Below are positions 1-7,810 of a DNA stretch of 64,000 nucleotides, in pieces; position 1 is the first letter of the stretch, and every line of letters begins with the position of its first letter. The DNA comes from Bacteroidia bacterium (GTDB lineage: Bacteria; Bacteroidota; Bacteroidia; Flavobacteriales; Flavobacteriaceae), in contig JAUIAY010000001.1 in the NCBI GenBank assembly GCA_030425285.1, forward strand, positions 1,226,963 through 1,290,962, in the 5' to 3' direction. The notes under the pieces are model-generated. The model was given only the letters and a program-made list of their open reading frames with translations, was not told the DNA's origin and made no database searches. The position numbers and the translations under genes were made by a program.

Positions 1-1
1 G

Positions 2-907
2 GCTAGAGGATTTACTGGTAAGGAAAAGATTATCAAGTTTTCTGGATGTTACCATGGGCACAGTGACAGTTTTCTCATTCAAGCGGGAAGCGGAGCCGTA
101 ACCTTTGGTTCACCTAATAGCCCTGGTGTTACACAAGGTACAGCAAAAGACACTTTGTTGGCTAAATACAATGATATAAAACATGTTGAAGAAATTTTAA
201 ATGCTAATAAAGCCGAAATAGCCTGTATTATTTTGGAGCCAGTTGCAGGAAACATGGGTTGTATTCCGCCTAAAGATGATTTTTTGAGGCAATTAAGAAG
301 CCTTTGTCATAAACACAACGTGTTGTTGGTTTTTGATGAGGTGATGACAGGCTTTAGATTGGCTAAAGGTGGAGCACAGGAATTATATGATGTCCAAGCA
401 GATATTGTGTGCTTTGGAAAGGTAATAGGCGGTGGTTTACCTGTTGGTGCTTTTGCGGCACGAAACGAAATCATGAGCCATTTGGCGCCTCTAGGTTCTG
501 TTTATCAAGCTGGAACATTGAGTGGTAATCCACTTGCTATGGCTGCGGGTCTGGCTATGCTTCAGGAATTGAATAATGATCCTGAAATTTATAACAGATT
601 GGAAAGTAAAACGGAATATCTTCACAAAGGTTTGTCGGAAGTATTGAAAGCAAATAATGTCAAGCATACAATCAATAGAGTGGGATCTATGATTTCAGTT
701 CATTTTTCCGAAAAGGAAATTATGGATTTTGAAACAGCAGCTCATGGCAATAATGAAACCTTCAAACGGTTTTTTCATGGAATGTTATCCGAAGGTATTT
801 ATATTGCACCTAGTGCCTTTGAGACTTGGTTTATAACCGATGCGTTGACCTATGAGGATCTGGATAAAACCATTGAAGCTTGCAATAAAGTTGCCAAAAA
901 CCTATAA
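2..907 (+). CDS. hemL: Glutamate-1-semialdehyde 2,1-aminomutase, 5' end missing
   Basis: Cytosolic PLP enzyme that converts glutamate-1-semialdehyde to 5-aminolevulinate for haem and other tetrapyrroles. The frame is open from base 2 ([20 protein letters not shown]) to the stop, so the N-terminal third lies outside the window. Visible family signatures are the YHGHSDS segment, the FDEVMTGFR stretch that contacts PLP, and the Schiff-base lysine in [15 protein letters not shown]. The Met codon at 155 is internal and is not the start. A strong hairpin follows directly. Assignment is secure; only completeness is unknown. Confidence 0.96.
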   Translation, partial: ARGFTGKEKIIKFSGCYHGHSDSFLIQAGSGAVTFGSPNSPGVTQGTAKDTLLAKYNDIKHVEEILNANKAEIACIILEPVAGNMGCIPPKDDFLRQLRSLCHKHNVLLVFDEVMTGFRLAKGGAQELYDVQADIVCFGKVIGGGLPVGAFAARNEIMSHLAPLGSVYQAGTLSGNPLAMAAGLAMLQELNNDPEIYNRLESKTEYLHKGLSEVLKANNVKHTINRVGSMISVHFSEKEIMDFETAAHGNNETFKRFFHGMLSEGIYIAPSAFETWFITDALTYEDLDKTIEACNKVAKNL

Positions 908-910
908 AAA

Positions 911-949
911 GAAAAGAGGGTCGTGACATTGAAACACAACCCTCTTTAA
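911..949. terminator. Hairpin terminator between hemL and a convergent small gene
   Basis: A perfect 9-bp stem, AAAGAGGGT (913-921) with ACCCTCTTT (939-947), encloses a 17-nt loop. It starts a few bases after the hemL stop and lies between two convergent genes. The flanking A and T stretches are short, so termination may work in either direction. Confidence 0.7.
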
Positions 950-976
950 CAAACTAACCAATCAAACTAACTCAAA

Positions 977-1432
977 TTATTTTTTGTGCGTGCGCTGTTT
1001 TTTGTATTGGCGGCCACGATCCATTTTCTTTTGTACCATAGCCTCCCATTTTTGATATTGCTCGTCATTTAAAACCGCTTTCATCTGCTTTTTTATTTCT
1101 ATTTTACGGTCTAGCATATCATTTTTAAGCTTTAATTTTTCTTCCTTCGAAATTTCTTTAGCCTCTTTGTTCTCCATGCGTTCTTTTCTAGCTTCCATCA
1201 TGGCTTTTCGCGATTCGGCATTCTTTAGGTTAATAGCCATAATCTTATCTTGTTGTGCTTCAGTTAGATCCAAATCCAAAGTCATTTGCTTTGTTTGCAG
1301 CTGGGCGATTTCTTGAGGTGTATAGTCGCTCATGCGTTCTGATTTTTGTTTTCTTTCGTGTAGTTCTCTTTTTTCTTGAGCCGTCATTTGAAGACTAACA
1401 AGTGCCAATGCAATTAAAAATATTTTCTTCAT
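977..1432 (-). CDS. Small secreted Glu/Lys-rich helical protein (Spy/CpxP-like)
   Basis: A 151-residue protein with a signal peptide (MKKIFLIALALVSLQMTAQ) followed by a highly charged, almost wholly helical chain. Residues of the type LDLTEAQQDKI and LNDEQYQKWEAM resemble the LTxxQ repeats of Spy/CpxP-like periplasmic proteins, which in Bacteroidota are often annotated DUF4890. The likely location is periplasmic, with a chaperone or metal/stress-sensor role by family analogy only. It ends in a basic tail (KKQRTHKK). It is a single gene, convergent with hemL. The exact family is uncertain. Confidence 0.75.
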   Translation of the reverse strand: MKKIFLIALALVSLQMTAQEKRELHERKQKSERMSDYTPQEIAQLQTKQMTLDLDLTEAQQDKIMAINLKNAESRKAMMEARKERMENKEAKEISKEEKLKLKNDMLDRKIEIKKQMKAVLNDEQYQKWEAMVQKKMDRGRQYKKQRTHKK

Positions 1433-1590
1433 CGTTTTCGTTTTTAAGTTTTTTAATGATGTTCTATTGCTATGACATTGGAAAGTGATTTTGGTTTAAT
1501 GTGTACTTAAATTTTAACCATACATTAACAGTTTGTCCAAATAGCTTCCTTTTTAATGCTTTAGATTGTTTTATTAAAAACCTTAACGTT

Positions 1591-1609
1591 TTAAGAGTGA
1601 GACTCTTAA
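1591..1609. promoter_or_regulatory. 8-bp inverted repeat in a 288-bp intergenic gap
   Basis: TTAAGAGT and ACTCTTAA face each other across a 3-nt loop, midway between two divergent genes (gap 1433-1720). It could be an operator or a small hairpin in the leader of the gene at 1721. No clear TAnnTTTG promoter or RNA gene was seen elsewhere in this gap. Confidence 0.3.
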
Positions 1610-1720
1610 TAAAAGCATAAAGTATTTGATAATAGTGTTAAAGATTTCAAAACAGATGTAACTTTTTGAAAAAAAAGCAGTCACTTGATGTATAAATTAA
1701 ACTATTAAATCTTTACCACA

Positions 1721-2128
1721 ATGAAACTAGTATTTTTAATGAGCAGCTTGATACTTGCAGCAAGTTCAGTTGTCGCCGATGTAGCCATCGATGAACCAGA
1801 GGATAATGTATCCCATAAAACAGAGTTAAGTGAAAAAGCTTACTTGGAATCTATTTTGTTCCACAATCCAGATGCCAAACCTATAGCAATTGAAGACATT
1901 CATGTTCTGGAAGTTGAAGAAGACGTTTGCTTATCTTTTGAAGTCAGCAAATACTTGCCTGAAAATTTTAATCCGTTAAAAGGAAAACACGATTTGGACT
2001 GGAGTAAAATTGACCTTGTAGAACTGGAAGAGGACATAGACTTGGGTTTTGATACCAAAGACTATTTGCCAGAAAGTTTTAATCCGTACCAAGGAATGTT
2101 CCAACATTCCGGTTGTACCAAATCATAA
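1721..2128 (+). CDS. Small secreted protein with an internal duplication, unknown function
   Basis: A 135-residue protein with an N-terminal signal peptide (MKLVFLMSSLILAASSVVAD), so probably periplasmic or secreted. The mature part is acidic and holds two copies of one unit: LEVEEDVCLSFEVSKYLPENFNP, about residues 66-88, and LELEEDIDLGFDTKDYLPESFNP, about 100-122, described here by their shared YLPE(N/S)FNP core. I do not recognise a catalytic motif. Two Cys are present (one in unit 1, one near the C-terminus). It stands alone between a regulatory gap and a strong terminator. Confidence 0.75.
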   Translation: MKLVFLMSSLILAASSVVADVAIDEPEDNVSHKTELSEKAYLESILFHNPDAKPIAIEDIHVLEVEEDVCLSFEVSKYLPENFNPLKGKHDLDWSKIDLVELEEDIDLGFDTKDYLPESFNPYQGMFQHSGCTKS

Positions 2129-2148
2129 AAACGATGAAGCTTAAAAGA

Positions 2149-2190
2149 AAAAATCCAGTGTTTTAGGAAAAGTGAACACTGGATTTTTTT
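2149..2190. terminator. Bidirectional intrinsic terminator
   Basis: A 12-bp perfect stem, AAATCCAGTGTT (2151-2162) with AACACTGGATTT (2175-2186), is followed by a T run and preceded by an A run. It therefore fits Rho-independent termination of both the gene ending at 2128 (+) and the gene ending at 2192 (-). Confidence 0.9.
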
Positions 2191-2191
2191 A

Positions 2192-3433
2192 TTATTCTAA
2201 AGTTTGTAAATAAGACCTGATTAAAGAATAGCCTTCATCATGTACCATGGTTGTACCAATGAGTGGCATAGTGTATGGAGGATTGTAAGTAGCCATACGC
2301 GCATCAATTTGATCTTTTGATTCGTTTATATAGGAATCTTCAAAAGGTGTTTCGTAAGTTAAACGCAGTAGTGTCTGGAATTGGCAGTAACCACCATCAG
2401 AATGGCAATGGGCGCAATTCACATCAAAATAGGCTCTGGCGCGTTCTTCTAGCGTATAAGTGTCATCTTCCCAATTAGGCAATACAGTAACTGTATTCGG
2501 GTCTGATAGATTTCCTAAATGGCCTTCGGCTATAAAATTTTGTAACTGGTTGTCGAAATTCAATGTGCGTAACTTAGGTCCAATGGGTGTTACAATATTG
2601 TTGTTGCTATGGCAGCTAAAACAGTCATTGGCCGAAGGTATAATATAGTTCACATTCTGGGTGTCGCCATTGGCATTAATATAACTTATGGGCACAGTAC
2701 CAGTTGTGTTGTCTAAAACCGCTTCGGTTTGGGCTTCATTCCATTTGTAATTTCCTAGTTCCCATTCACCAGCAATTTTAATGAGCAGGCGTGTTTCAAT
2801 AAGTTGTTTTCCTAAAGCTTCGTTGCGTTCATCATGAAAATAGTAAAAGGTTTTGGCTATAACAGTATTGTCTGGAAAATTAGGAAAACCATCATCCACA
2901 TAATCCATAGTGGTGCCAGGAGGCAGAGCAATAACACGGTGTTTGTGCGCATAGTCTGAAAACAACGGTGTGTTTAAATCGTACACAAAGGCATACGGAC
3001 TAGGCGTCAGGTTGGCCAAATCGCCCGAAAACAGATTCAGTTCAGAGAGTGTTGGCATAAACTGTGGCACGACCAAAGGCGCAGCTGTTGTAAAGCTGTA
3101 CACATCAGTATATAAACTAGTGTTTATTGAACTACAGTTGGCCATAACGTAAACATCGTACGTGGTGTTGGCCGTAAGGTTGGCAATATCCAGGTTGTTG
3201 TCAGTAACGTCGGTTTCGGTGCCTGAACCCAGTGCAAAACCTGAAGGGCCAAATTCTACGGTGTAGGAACTGGCATTGGTGCTGTTCCAAGACACAGTGG
3301 CGCTTTCATGGGTTATGTTGCTAGCTGCAACGTTGTCTGGTTTGGCGCATTGCGGAATGGTAACTGGGTCGTCATCCTTGGAGCATGACATGACAAAAAA
3401 CAGCATAAAAGCTGCAAATAGGAAAGACTTCAT
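2192..3433 (-). CDS. SO2930-family dihaem cytochrome c lipoprotein with an FN3 domain
   Basis: A 413-residue predicted lipoprotein (MKSFLFAAFMLFFVMSC, lipidated Cys about 17). Residues about 33-117 form a fibronectin type III domain (SATVSWNSTNASSYTVEFGP, NTTYDVYVMANC). The rest matches the SO2930 dihaem c-type cytochrome family: LFSGDLANLTPSPYAFVYDL, NTPLFSDYAHKHR, IAKTFYYFHDERN, then two haem-binding CxxCH sites (CFSCH and CAHCH). The likely place is the outer face of a membrane, in electron transfer. SO2930 genes often neighbour a parallel beta-helix partner; none is seen here. The family call is firm; substrate and redox partner are unknown. Confidence 0.85.
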   Translation of the reverse strand: MKSFLFAAFMLFFVMSCSKDDDPVTIPQCAKPDNVAASNITHESATVSWNSTNASSYTVEFGPSGFALGSGTETDVTDNNLDIANLTANTTYDVYVMANCSSINTSLYTDVYSFTTAAPLVVPQFMPTLSELNLFSGDLANLTPSPYAFVYDLNTPLFSDYAHKHRVIALPPGTTMDYVDDGFPNFPDNTVIAKTFYYFHDERNEALGKQLIETRLLIKIAGEWELGNYKWNEAQTEAVLDNTTGTVPISYINANGDTQNVNYIIPSANDCFSCHSNNNIVTPIGPKLRTLNFDNQLQNFIAEGHLGNLSDPNTVTVLPNWEDDTYTLEERARAYFDVNCAHCHSDGGYCQFQTLLRLTYETPFEDSYINESKDQIDARMATYNPPYTMPLIGTTMVHDEGYSLIRSYLQTLE

Positions 3434-3564
3434 TATAGATTCGAATTTTTTAAGTGTCGTGAAAATAATAATTTTAGTTTAATACCCGCTAAAAATTCGG
3501 TAAAAATCTGATTCGTAGGTTGTAGAGGGGTAGCTGTGAGTTGATTTGGTTATTGGTTTATGAT

Positions 3565-3650
3565 CCAAGACCGATGATTGGAGACAGAAGTAAGCTGTAT
3601 TATAACTTATTGGGTTAGGGATTAGCTTAAAAAGATTTGTCTTTTAATTT
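3565..3650. repeat. Degenerate dispersed repeat in a gap
   Basis: The 240-bp gap between the cytochrome gene and the DUF3667 gene has no ORF that I can support. It contains GACCGATGATTGGAGACAGA followed by a CTTATTGGGTTAGGGATTAG-like stretch. The same succession of words recurs in degenerate form at 34614-34680, so the two gaps share a dispersed element. Confidence 0.5.
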
Positions 3651-3720
3651 AGTTCTTTATTGAGTGGTGTTTTTTTAAATCTTGTTATATAAATTTTTAA
3701 TTACTACTCGTCCAAATAAT

Positions 3721-4479
3721 TTATATGGGAAATAATATAGCAAGTATCAGAGGTATTAGTAAAAACCGAACAATAAAAAATATAAATATTCCAATTATTA
3801 TAAAAAGTATTCTTCGTAATAGAGGGACTTCTTTAAAGAAGTTAAGTAAGGCATAAATGTAGTAGATTATGATTGTGCCAACAACAAAAAGTGTTGGTGT
3901 ATAATAACTCATAACGAATTTTGGAAGTCCAACTAGTATCAAGGTTATAAATATTGAATTTGATATTAGATAAAAGCTTAAGACTAGTAGTTCAGAATAG
4001 TTAAACCTTAACTTTCTAAATAACCAATAAAAACCCAACGGAAAAACTAATGCTTCTAATAGATTACCCAATAAAGTCCATTCGGTCAGTAGTCTCAAGT
4101 CCCATAGCCGTGCAGAATTATTGACTTCTTCAGGCAAAAACGGAAACCCTTCAAAGGTGTCATTGTTAATGACTTCATTCATTTGAGTCCAATATTGGAT
4201 AGTGGCAAATACAGCCAATGCTATTACCAAATATCTCGTTGGATTAGTATATGATTTGCGTTTTCCTTGAATATACGATTTAGCAACTTTGCTAGGTTGG
4301 ATAATTAAATTCCAAAACGTAAAAAAAAAGCCTTTGTGAATATTGAAGGTGTTATCAAAGAAGTCTTTTACAATATTTGAAAATACCAATCTTTTGTTAG
4401 CCAAATCAATCTGACCACAATTGAAACAAAAGTTTCCTTCGAAATTAGTTCCGCAATTATTGCAATTATTTCTTTTCAT
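3721..4479 (-). CDS. DUF3667 family membrane protein with an N-terminal zinc ribbon
   Basis: A protein of about 252 residues. Two CxxC knuckles at the N-terminus (CNNCGTNF and CFNCGQ) form a likely zinc ribbon. Next come a soluble linker with the DUF3667 signature (KGFFFTFWNLIIQPSKVAKSY, GKRKSYTNPTRYL, cited here in part) and five or so membrane segments. I chose the ATG at 4479 because the upstream in-frame start at 4497 is a GTG and the zinc ribbon begins right after the ATG. Function is unknown in the family. It is the first of four short minus-strand genes separated by palindromic spacers. Confidence 0.8.
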   Translation of the reverse strand: MKRNNCNNCGTNFEGNFCFNCGQIDLANKRLVFSNIVKDFFDNTFNIHKGFFFTFWNLIIQPSKVAKSYIQGKRKSYTNPTRYLVIALAVFATIQYWTQMNEVINNDTFEGFPFLPEEVNNSARLWDLRLLTEWTLLGNLLEALVFPLGFYWLFRKLRFNYSELLVLSFYLISNSIFITLILVGLPKFVMSYYTPTLFVVGTIIIYYIYALLNFFKEVPLLRRILFIIIGIFIFFIVRFLLIPLILAILFPI

Positions 4480-4498
4480 TATTTTTGATAATGACACA

Positions 4499-4628
4499 CA
4501 ACGGTCTCGGCTATGAGTAGTTGCACGGTTTAGCTAACGAATTTAGTAAATAGAAACGGAATAGAAAATCCGATAGGATTTTCATAAGTTGGCGAGAACA
4601 AGCAATTACTTATAGCCATTATTTTATG
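4499..4628. repeat. Imperfect palindromic spacer element between accessory genes
   Basis: Outer arms GGCTATGAGTAGTTGC (4509-4524) and GCAATTACTTATAGCC (4602-4617) are inverted copies matching at 14 of 16 positions. An inner perfect hairpin, GAAAATCC-gata-GGATTTTC, lies at 4564-4583. The 18 bases at 4599-4616 recur exactly at 31966-31983, at the edge of the NTPase module. The layout resembles a recombination site or a mobile palindromic element between cassettes, but no integrase is present in the window. Confidence 0.7.
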
Positions 4629-4633
4629 TCGTT

Positions 4634-5470
4634 TTACTGTTTAATGTATTCTTTGGTTTTAAAGAAGGTCCTCGTGTCATTAAATTCCTTTCCTGTAAGG
4701 AAGTCAACCAACCACATGTTTACTTTTAAGCCCTGTAATAGTTCGTATTCTAATTTTACAAATCCATATTCTTCAGAGAAATAGCTTGTCAGTTTTGTTG
4801 TCCCTATATCTGATGCCGCACTGCTTTCAACCACAAAGCAATCTATTTCACCAATGGATGTTTTGAGAGTTTTTTTGGCAACGATTTCATAGTTATAAGT
4901 CAATAGCAACTGTCCTTCCCATGTTCCCCACATGTCGTTTCCCCAACCTTCTCCTATTAGCATTTGGTCAGTCCATTTCATGCCAATTTTAAATGAGGTT
5001 TTTATAAACGGAAATGGTGCTGTTTCCAATGAACTAAAGAATCCTTTTCGAATAGGGTGAATCCAAATATTATCAGTATTTTCAACAGCTCCTGTTGAAG
5101 ACAACGATGCATATACAGGTGCTTGTAAATATGAAATTTGAGTTTGATTTTGATTGGTTCTATCAGAATCTGCAACGGGTTTTATAATCAAGTGAATTTT
5201 GTTAACTCCTATACTGTCCGATTGGGTTGGTACAAGTTCAAAATCAGGCACACTTGTTTTTTCTTCCCGATTAATCTTGCTTCCGTTTTTTTTCAATTTA
5301 AGCTTTTCACTGTTCAGAATGATTTCGTAGTCATAAATAAAGACATTACCCGGTTTATAAATCTTGTTATTTGAGTCAATATTAGCTTCTTCAATTACAA
5401 CAGTATCATATTGTTGTGAAAACCCAAATTGGAATAGTGCTAAACAAAGAATGATTAATTTTAATTTCAT
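4634..5470 (-). CDS. Secreted protein of unknown function
   Basis: A 278-residue protein with a signal peptide (MKLKLIILCLALFQFGFSQQ). The mature part looks beta-rich, with WTDQMLIGEGWG and FFSSLETAPFPFIKTSFKIG near the middle and TKLTSYFSEEYGFVKLEYEL near the end. That end resembles proteins that report on the conversion of a solvent-exposed beta sheet (DUF3108-like), but I cannot fix the family. It is flanked on both sides by palindromic repeats, as expected of an accessory cassette-like gene. It is probably periplasmic. No catalytic residues were recognised. Confidence 0.65.
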   Translation of the reverse strand: MKLKLIILCLALFQFGFSQQYDTVVIEEANIDSNNKIYKPGNVFIYDYEIILNSEKLKLKKNGSKINREEKTSVPDFELVPTQSDSIGVNKIHLIIKPVADSDRTNQNQTQISYLQAPVYASLSSTGAVENTDNIWIHPIRKGFFSSLETAPFPFIKTSFKIGMKWTDQMLIGEGWGNDMWGTWEGQLLLTYNYEIVAKKTLKTSIGEIDCFVVESSAASDIGTTKLTSYFSEEYGFVKLEYELLQGLKVNMWLVDFLTGKEFNDTRTFFKTKEYIKQ

Positions 5471-5549
5471 GGTTTATGTTTTGTTAAATGGGATGTTTTT
5501 CCATTTTTAGTTTTGGTTCGAGGTTTTTAGATTAAGCCCAACGGTTTGG

Positions 5550-5690
5550 TTATGATTTAACTTTGTTGAATCTTCGGCTTTGTTATGTGAAAATCTTAGG
5601 ATTCTCTCCGCCATAGCCGAAAGATAGCAAAATGCAATAAATCCCGATTAGGATACGAGCACAAAGTGCGAACTAACAAAGTAATTGAAC
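5550..5690. repeat. Second palindromic spacer element
   Basis: The gap 5471-5730 carries nested inverted arms. ACTTTGTT (5560-5567) pairs with AACAAAGT (5675-5682), and ATCTTCGGCT (5570-5579) pairs with AGCCGAAAGAT (5625-5635) with a one-base bulge. It resembles the spacer at 4499-4628 in size and layout, but not in inner sequence. Confidence 0.55.
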
Positions 5691-5730
5691 CTAGCCTGCT
5701 GATAGATAAATGAGGCTTGTTGTCTTAAAT

Positions 5731-6003
5731 TCAAGCCAGATATAAAAATATCAAAATCACGATTAAAAGAATGATTGCAATAGTAATCAGTTCCTTTCTT
5801 CTTTTCAATTTTGCTTTGCTCCTGATATCACTTTTTACTTTTTCCAATTCAGATTCCGATAATTTCGGAAAATTAAATTCAAGCCTTGAATCAGAACTTG
5901 TATGGCTGGACGAGTTTCTATCAGACCTTGCTTGTCTTTTCTGATTTCGTTCAATTTTTCTTGCTAAAGTCGCTTTAAATTGCGACAAACTTCCGTCAGG
6001 CAT
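5731..6003 (-). CDS. Small tail-anchored membrane protein, unknown
   Basis: A 90-residue protein with a basic, polar N-terminal half (KRQARSDRNSSSHTSSDSR), an acidic/basic helix (SESELEKVKSDIRSKAKLKR) and a single C-terminal membrane helix (ITIAIILLIVILIFLYLA). This topology is tail-anchored. No known motif was found. It sits in the accessory minus-strand run between palindromic spacers; the 108 bp upstream hold no further gene. Coding potential is plausible but not supported by a family match. Confidence 0.5.
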   Translation of the reverse strand: MPDGSLSQFKATLARKIERNQKRQARSDRNSSSHTSSDSRLEFNFPKLSESELEKVKSDIRSKAKLKRRKELITIAIILLIVILIFLYLA

Positions 6004-6098
6004 TTTATTGTAGCTTTTATGATTCGTTTACTGAAAGAGCAGATTGTATCTGTGGTAATGAATTTTAATTGTTATTATTTGTTTTTTAACTCAGTTCT

Positions 6099-6115
6099 TT
6101 GTTGGCTACAGTTAT
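6099..6115. repeat. Left inverted-repeat arm of the 6.1-7.2 kb gene unit
   Basis: TTGTTGGCTACAGTTAT is the inverted copy (16 of 17) of ATAATTGTAGCCAACAA at 7141-7157. The arm contains the stop codon of the lipoprotein gene (6112-6114), so the gene fits tightly between the two arms. Confidence 0.7.
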
Positions 6116-7122
6116 TCATTCCAATTTAAAGGATATTCAGATTCTGTGTAACCGATTACCCAAGGCCAATAGCCAGGTTCTTTAACTCCGTGAAACCATA
6201 AGCGCATTTTCCCATTTTCAACTATTCCGTCAGGTGCTGTAACTTCATTATCCCAATTATATTGTGGTGATACTATAGTTTCTGGAAAAACATCATATTC
6301 TCCATCAAAGCTGTCTGACCTTGCTATTCCTATACTTTTGTCAGTAGAAAAGGGGATATACCAAAATTCGTCATCTGTTTTTATTAGGCTAGCTTCATTA
6401 ACATCTGGACTGTAGCTAATGTCAGATGCTACGAGTATTGGCTCTTCAATTTTCTCCCAAATTATTCCATCGGTAGATGTAGCACCTAAAATTCGTATAC
6501 CTGCATTTGCGCCAGTCCAATCATTAGTTACATTCCAACCTGCGTAAATCATATTATAAATTCCGTTGTCAAAAACAATTCCAGGACTTGTTATAGCGTG
6601 TCTGTCAAAAGTATTTTCGTTTGATGTATCTCTTGTTAATATAGGTTGGTCTATACTTTGGGGAATTCGAGTGAAATCTATCCCATTTTGGGATGTTGCT
6701 AGTCCAATCTCATAGTTTTCTACGTGTGAGTTGTCACTTTCACCTTCTCGATAACCAGCATAATACATCTTGAATTCGTTTCCGACCTTAATAACTTCCA
6801 CGGTTTCTAAAGTGTTATCCCAATTGTCCGGTTGTCGCGTAAGTGCTAGATAGTCATCTTCACTATTATTGGGTCGGTCCCAAGTTATTCCATTATCAAA
6901 GGAAAGTGCTATGCCTATTCCACCTTCGGCAGAATAGTATAAGAAAATTGTGTCATTAACCATCAAAACGGAAGGGTCTGCTGCGAGACCAAATGGACTT
7001 TCATATACTGGGTTTTCAGTTCTAGTAAATAAATTAAATTCATTAATTTCAGATTTATCATCTTTAGAGCAGGAAACTGAAATAAGCAAGAAAAATATAA
7101 AGATTTTATTTGATATTTTCAT
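6112..7122 (-). CDS. Lipoprotein with a GH43/GH32-like beta-propeller
   Basis: A 336-residue predicted lipoprotein (ISVSC lipobox, Cys about 18). Repeated blade-like motifs are visible: DPSVLMVNDTIFLYYSAEGG, EFKMYYAGYREGES, SPGIVFDNGIYNMIYAGW and FWYIPFSTDKSIGIARSD. Together they resemble five-bladed propellers of glycoside hydrolase families 43/32 and related glycosidase-like proteins. The Asp of DPSV could be the usual N-terminal catalytic Asp, but I cannot assign the other acids. The likely role is carbohydrate binding or cleavage at the cell surface. The gene is enclosed by inverted arms at 6099 and 7141. Function remains inference. Confidence 0.7.
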   Translation of the reverse strand: MKISNKIFIFFLLISVSCSKDDKSEINEFNLFTRTENPVYESPFGLAADPSVLMVNDTIFLYYSAEGGIGIALSFDNGITWDRPNNSEDDYLALTRQPDNWDNTLETVEVIKVGNEFKMYYAGYREGESDNSHVENYEIGLATSQNGIDFTRIPQSIDQPILTRDTSNENTFDRHAITSPGIVFDNGIYNMIYAGWNVTNDWTGANAGIRILGATSTDGIIWEKIEEPILVASDISYSPDVNEASLIKTDDEFWYIPFSTDKSIGIARSDSFDGEYDVFPETIVSPQYNWDNEVTAPDGIVENGKMRLWFHGVKEPGYWPWVIGYTESEYPLNWNE

Positions 7123-7140
7123 TATTGATTTGGTTTTCCG

Positions 7141-7226
7141 ATAATTGTAGCCAACAATTGGCTAAACGCAATTGCGTTTATTATCCATGATGTTTACATC
7201 TTTAAAATTAGTTAAAATTCTTACAA
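7141..7226. repeat. Right-end repeat element, copy 1 (holds an 18-bp palindrome)
   Basis: It begins with the inverted arm of 6099-6115 and continues through the perfect palindrome TAAACGCAATTGCGTTTA (7163-7180) and CATGATGTTTA to TTAAAATTCTTACAA. A second copy with the same order of words is at 34504-34584. In both places the element sits 10-20 bp upstream of the first codon of a minus-strand accessory gene. Confidence 0.75.
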
Positions 7227-7366
7227 TTCATATGGGTTTTTGCTGGTTTTTAGACAGCTTCTTCCACATTCCTTCGAGAATCCTCCCAAAAAACTGCATT
7301 TTTAAAACCTAGGGACGAACAATCCTCGAACAACACTCGAACAAAACCCCCTAAAAATCACGAATT

Positions 7367-7446
7367 TGTGTCAATCTGTGTCAATCTGTGTCAATTTGTG
7401 TCAACATGTGTCAATGCGTGTCAATATGTGTCAATGTGTGTCAAGC
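7367..7446. repeat. 10-bp tandem repeat, 8 copies
   Basis: Eight consecutive units of TGTGTCAATn with only isolated changes. It lies in the 688-bp gene-free gap 7123-7810. No ORF uses it. Confidence 0.9.
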
Positions 7447-7543
7447 GGTAAGATTAGGACTACATCTTAGGTAAGTCTCCGCTATGGTTTCCCTATGACT
7501 TAAGTATAGCTAGTGTATGGCTAGTGTATGCAAAGGGCATTTC

Positions 7544-7619
7544 AACAGAAACTAACAAAAACAACAGAAATTAACAAAAACAGCAGAAACTAACAAAAAC
7601 AGCAGAAAACGGTAAAAAC
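7544..7619. repeat. 19-bp tandem repeat, 4 copies
   Basis: Four back-to-back units, consensus ARCAGAAACTAACAAAAAC, the last one degenerate. It lies in the same gene-free gap as the 10-bp repeat. Between them (about 7500-7530) there is also a short direct repeat of GCTAGTGTATG. Confidence 0.85.
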
Positions 7620-7664
7620 AGCATTTTGTAGGCTATAGCTTAAAAAACAATCTTCATGTTTGTC

Positions 7665-7685
7665 ATCCTGAACTTGATTCAGGAT
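7665..7685. repeat. Short palindromic dispersed-type element
   Basis: ATCCTGAA and TTCAGGAT are inverted across CTTGA, preceded by TGTC. This is the hairpin form of a REP-like element often seen in intergenic DNA. One copy is seen here. Confidence 0.55.
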
Positions 7686-7774
7686 CTATTAAGGGTCGTA
7701 TTGATTTTATAACATGCGTCAGTATTATCATAACGTAAACACTCAATAAACCTCTTCCCAACCAAACAAAACCA

Positions 7775-7806
7775 TTGCATTTGTAGCACAAAAAACAGTA
7801 AGTTTG
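7775..7806 (+). promoter_or_regulatory. Bacteroidota-type promoter of the SprT-like gene
   Basis: TTG (7775-7777), 21 nt, then TAAGTTTG (7799-7806), matching the TTG-N17-23-TAnnTTTG pattern. Only four bases separate it from the ATG at 7811, so the transcript should be leaderless or nearly so. Confidence 0.65.
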
Positions 7807-7810
7807 CAAC

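Noticed and set aside
4499-4628. Integron attC site
   Set aside because: The size and imperfect palindrome fit, but the ends do not give the GTTRRRY/RYYYAAC cores and no integrase lies in the window. Kept only as a palindromic spacer.
7367-7619. CRISPR array
   Set aside because: The units are 10 and 19 bp, directly abutting, without unique spacers, and no cas gene is nearby.
7665-7685. Terminator
   Set aside because: A stable hairpin, but there is no T run and no gene ends next to it; it is better explained as a dispersed palindrome.
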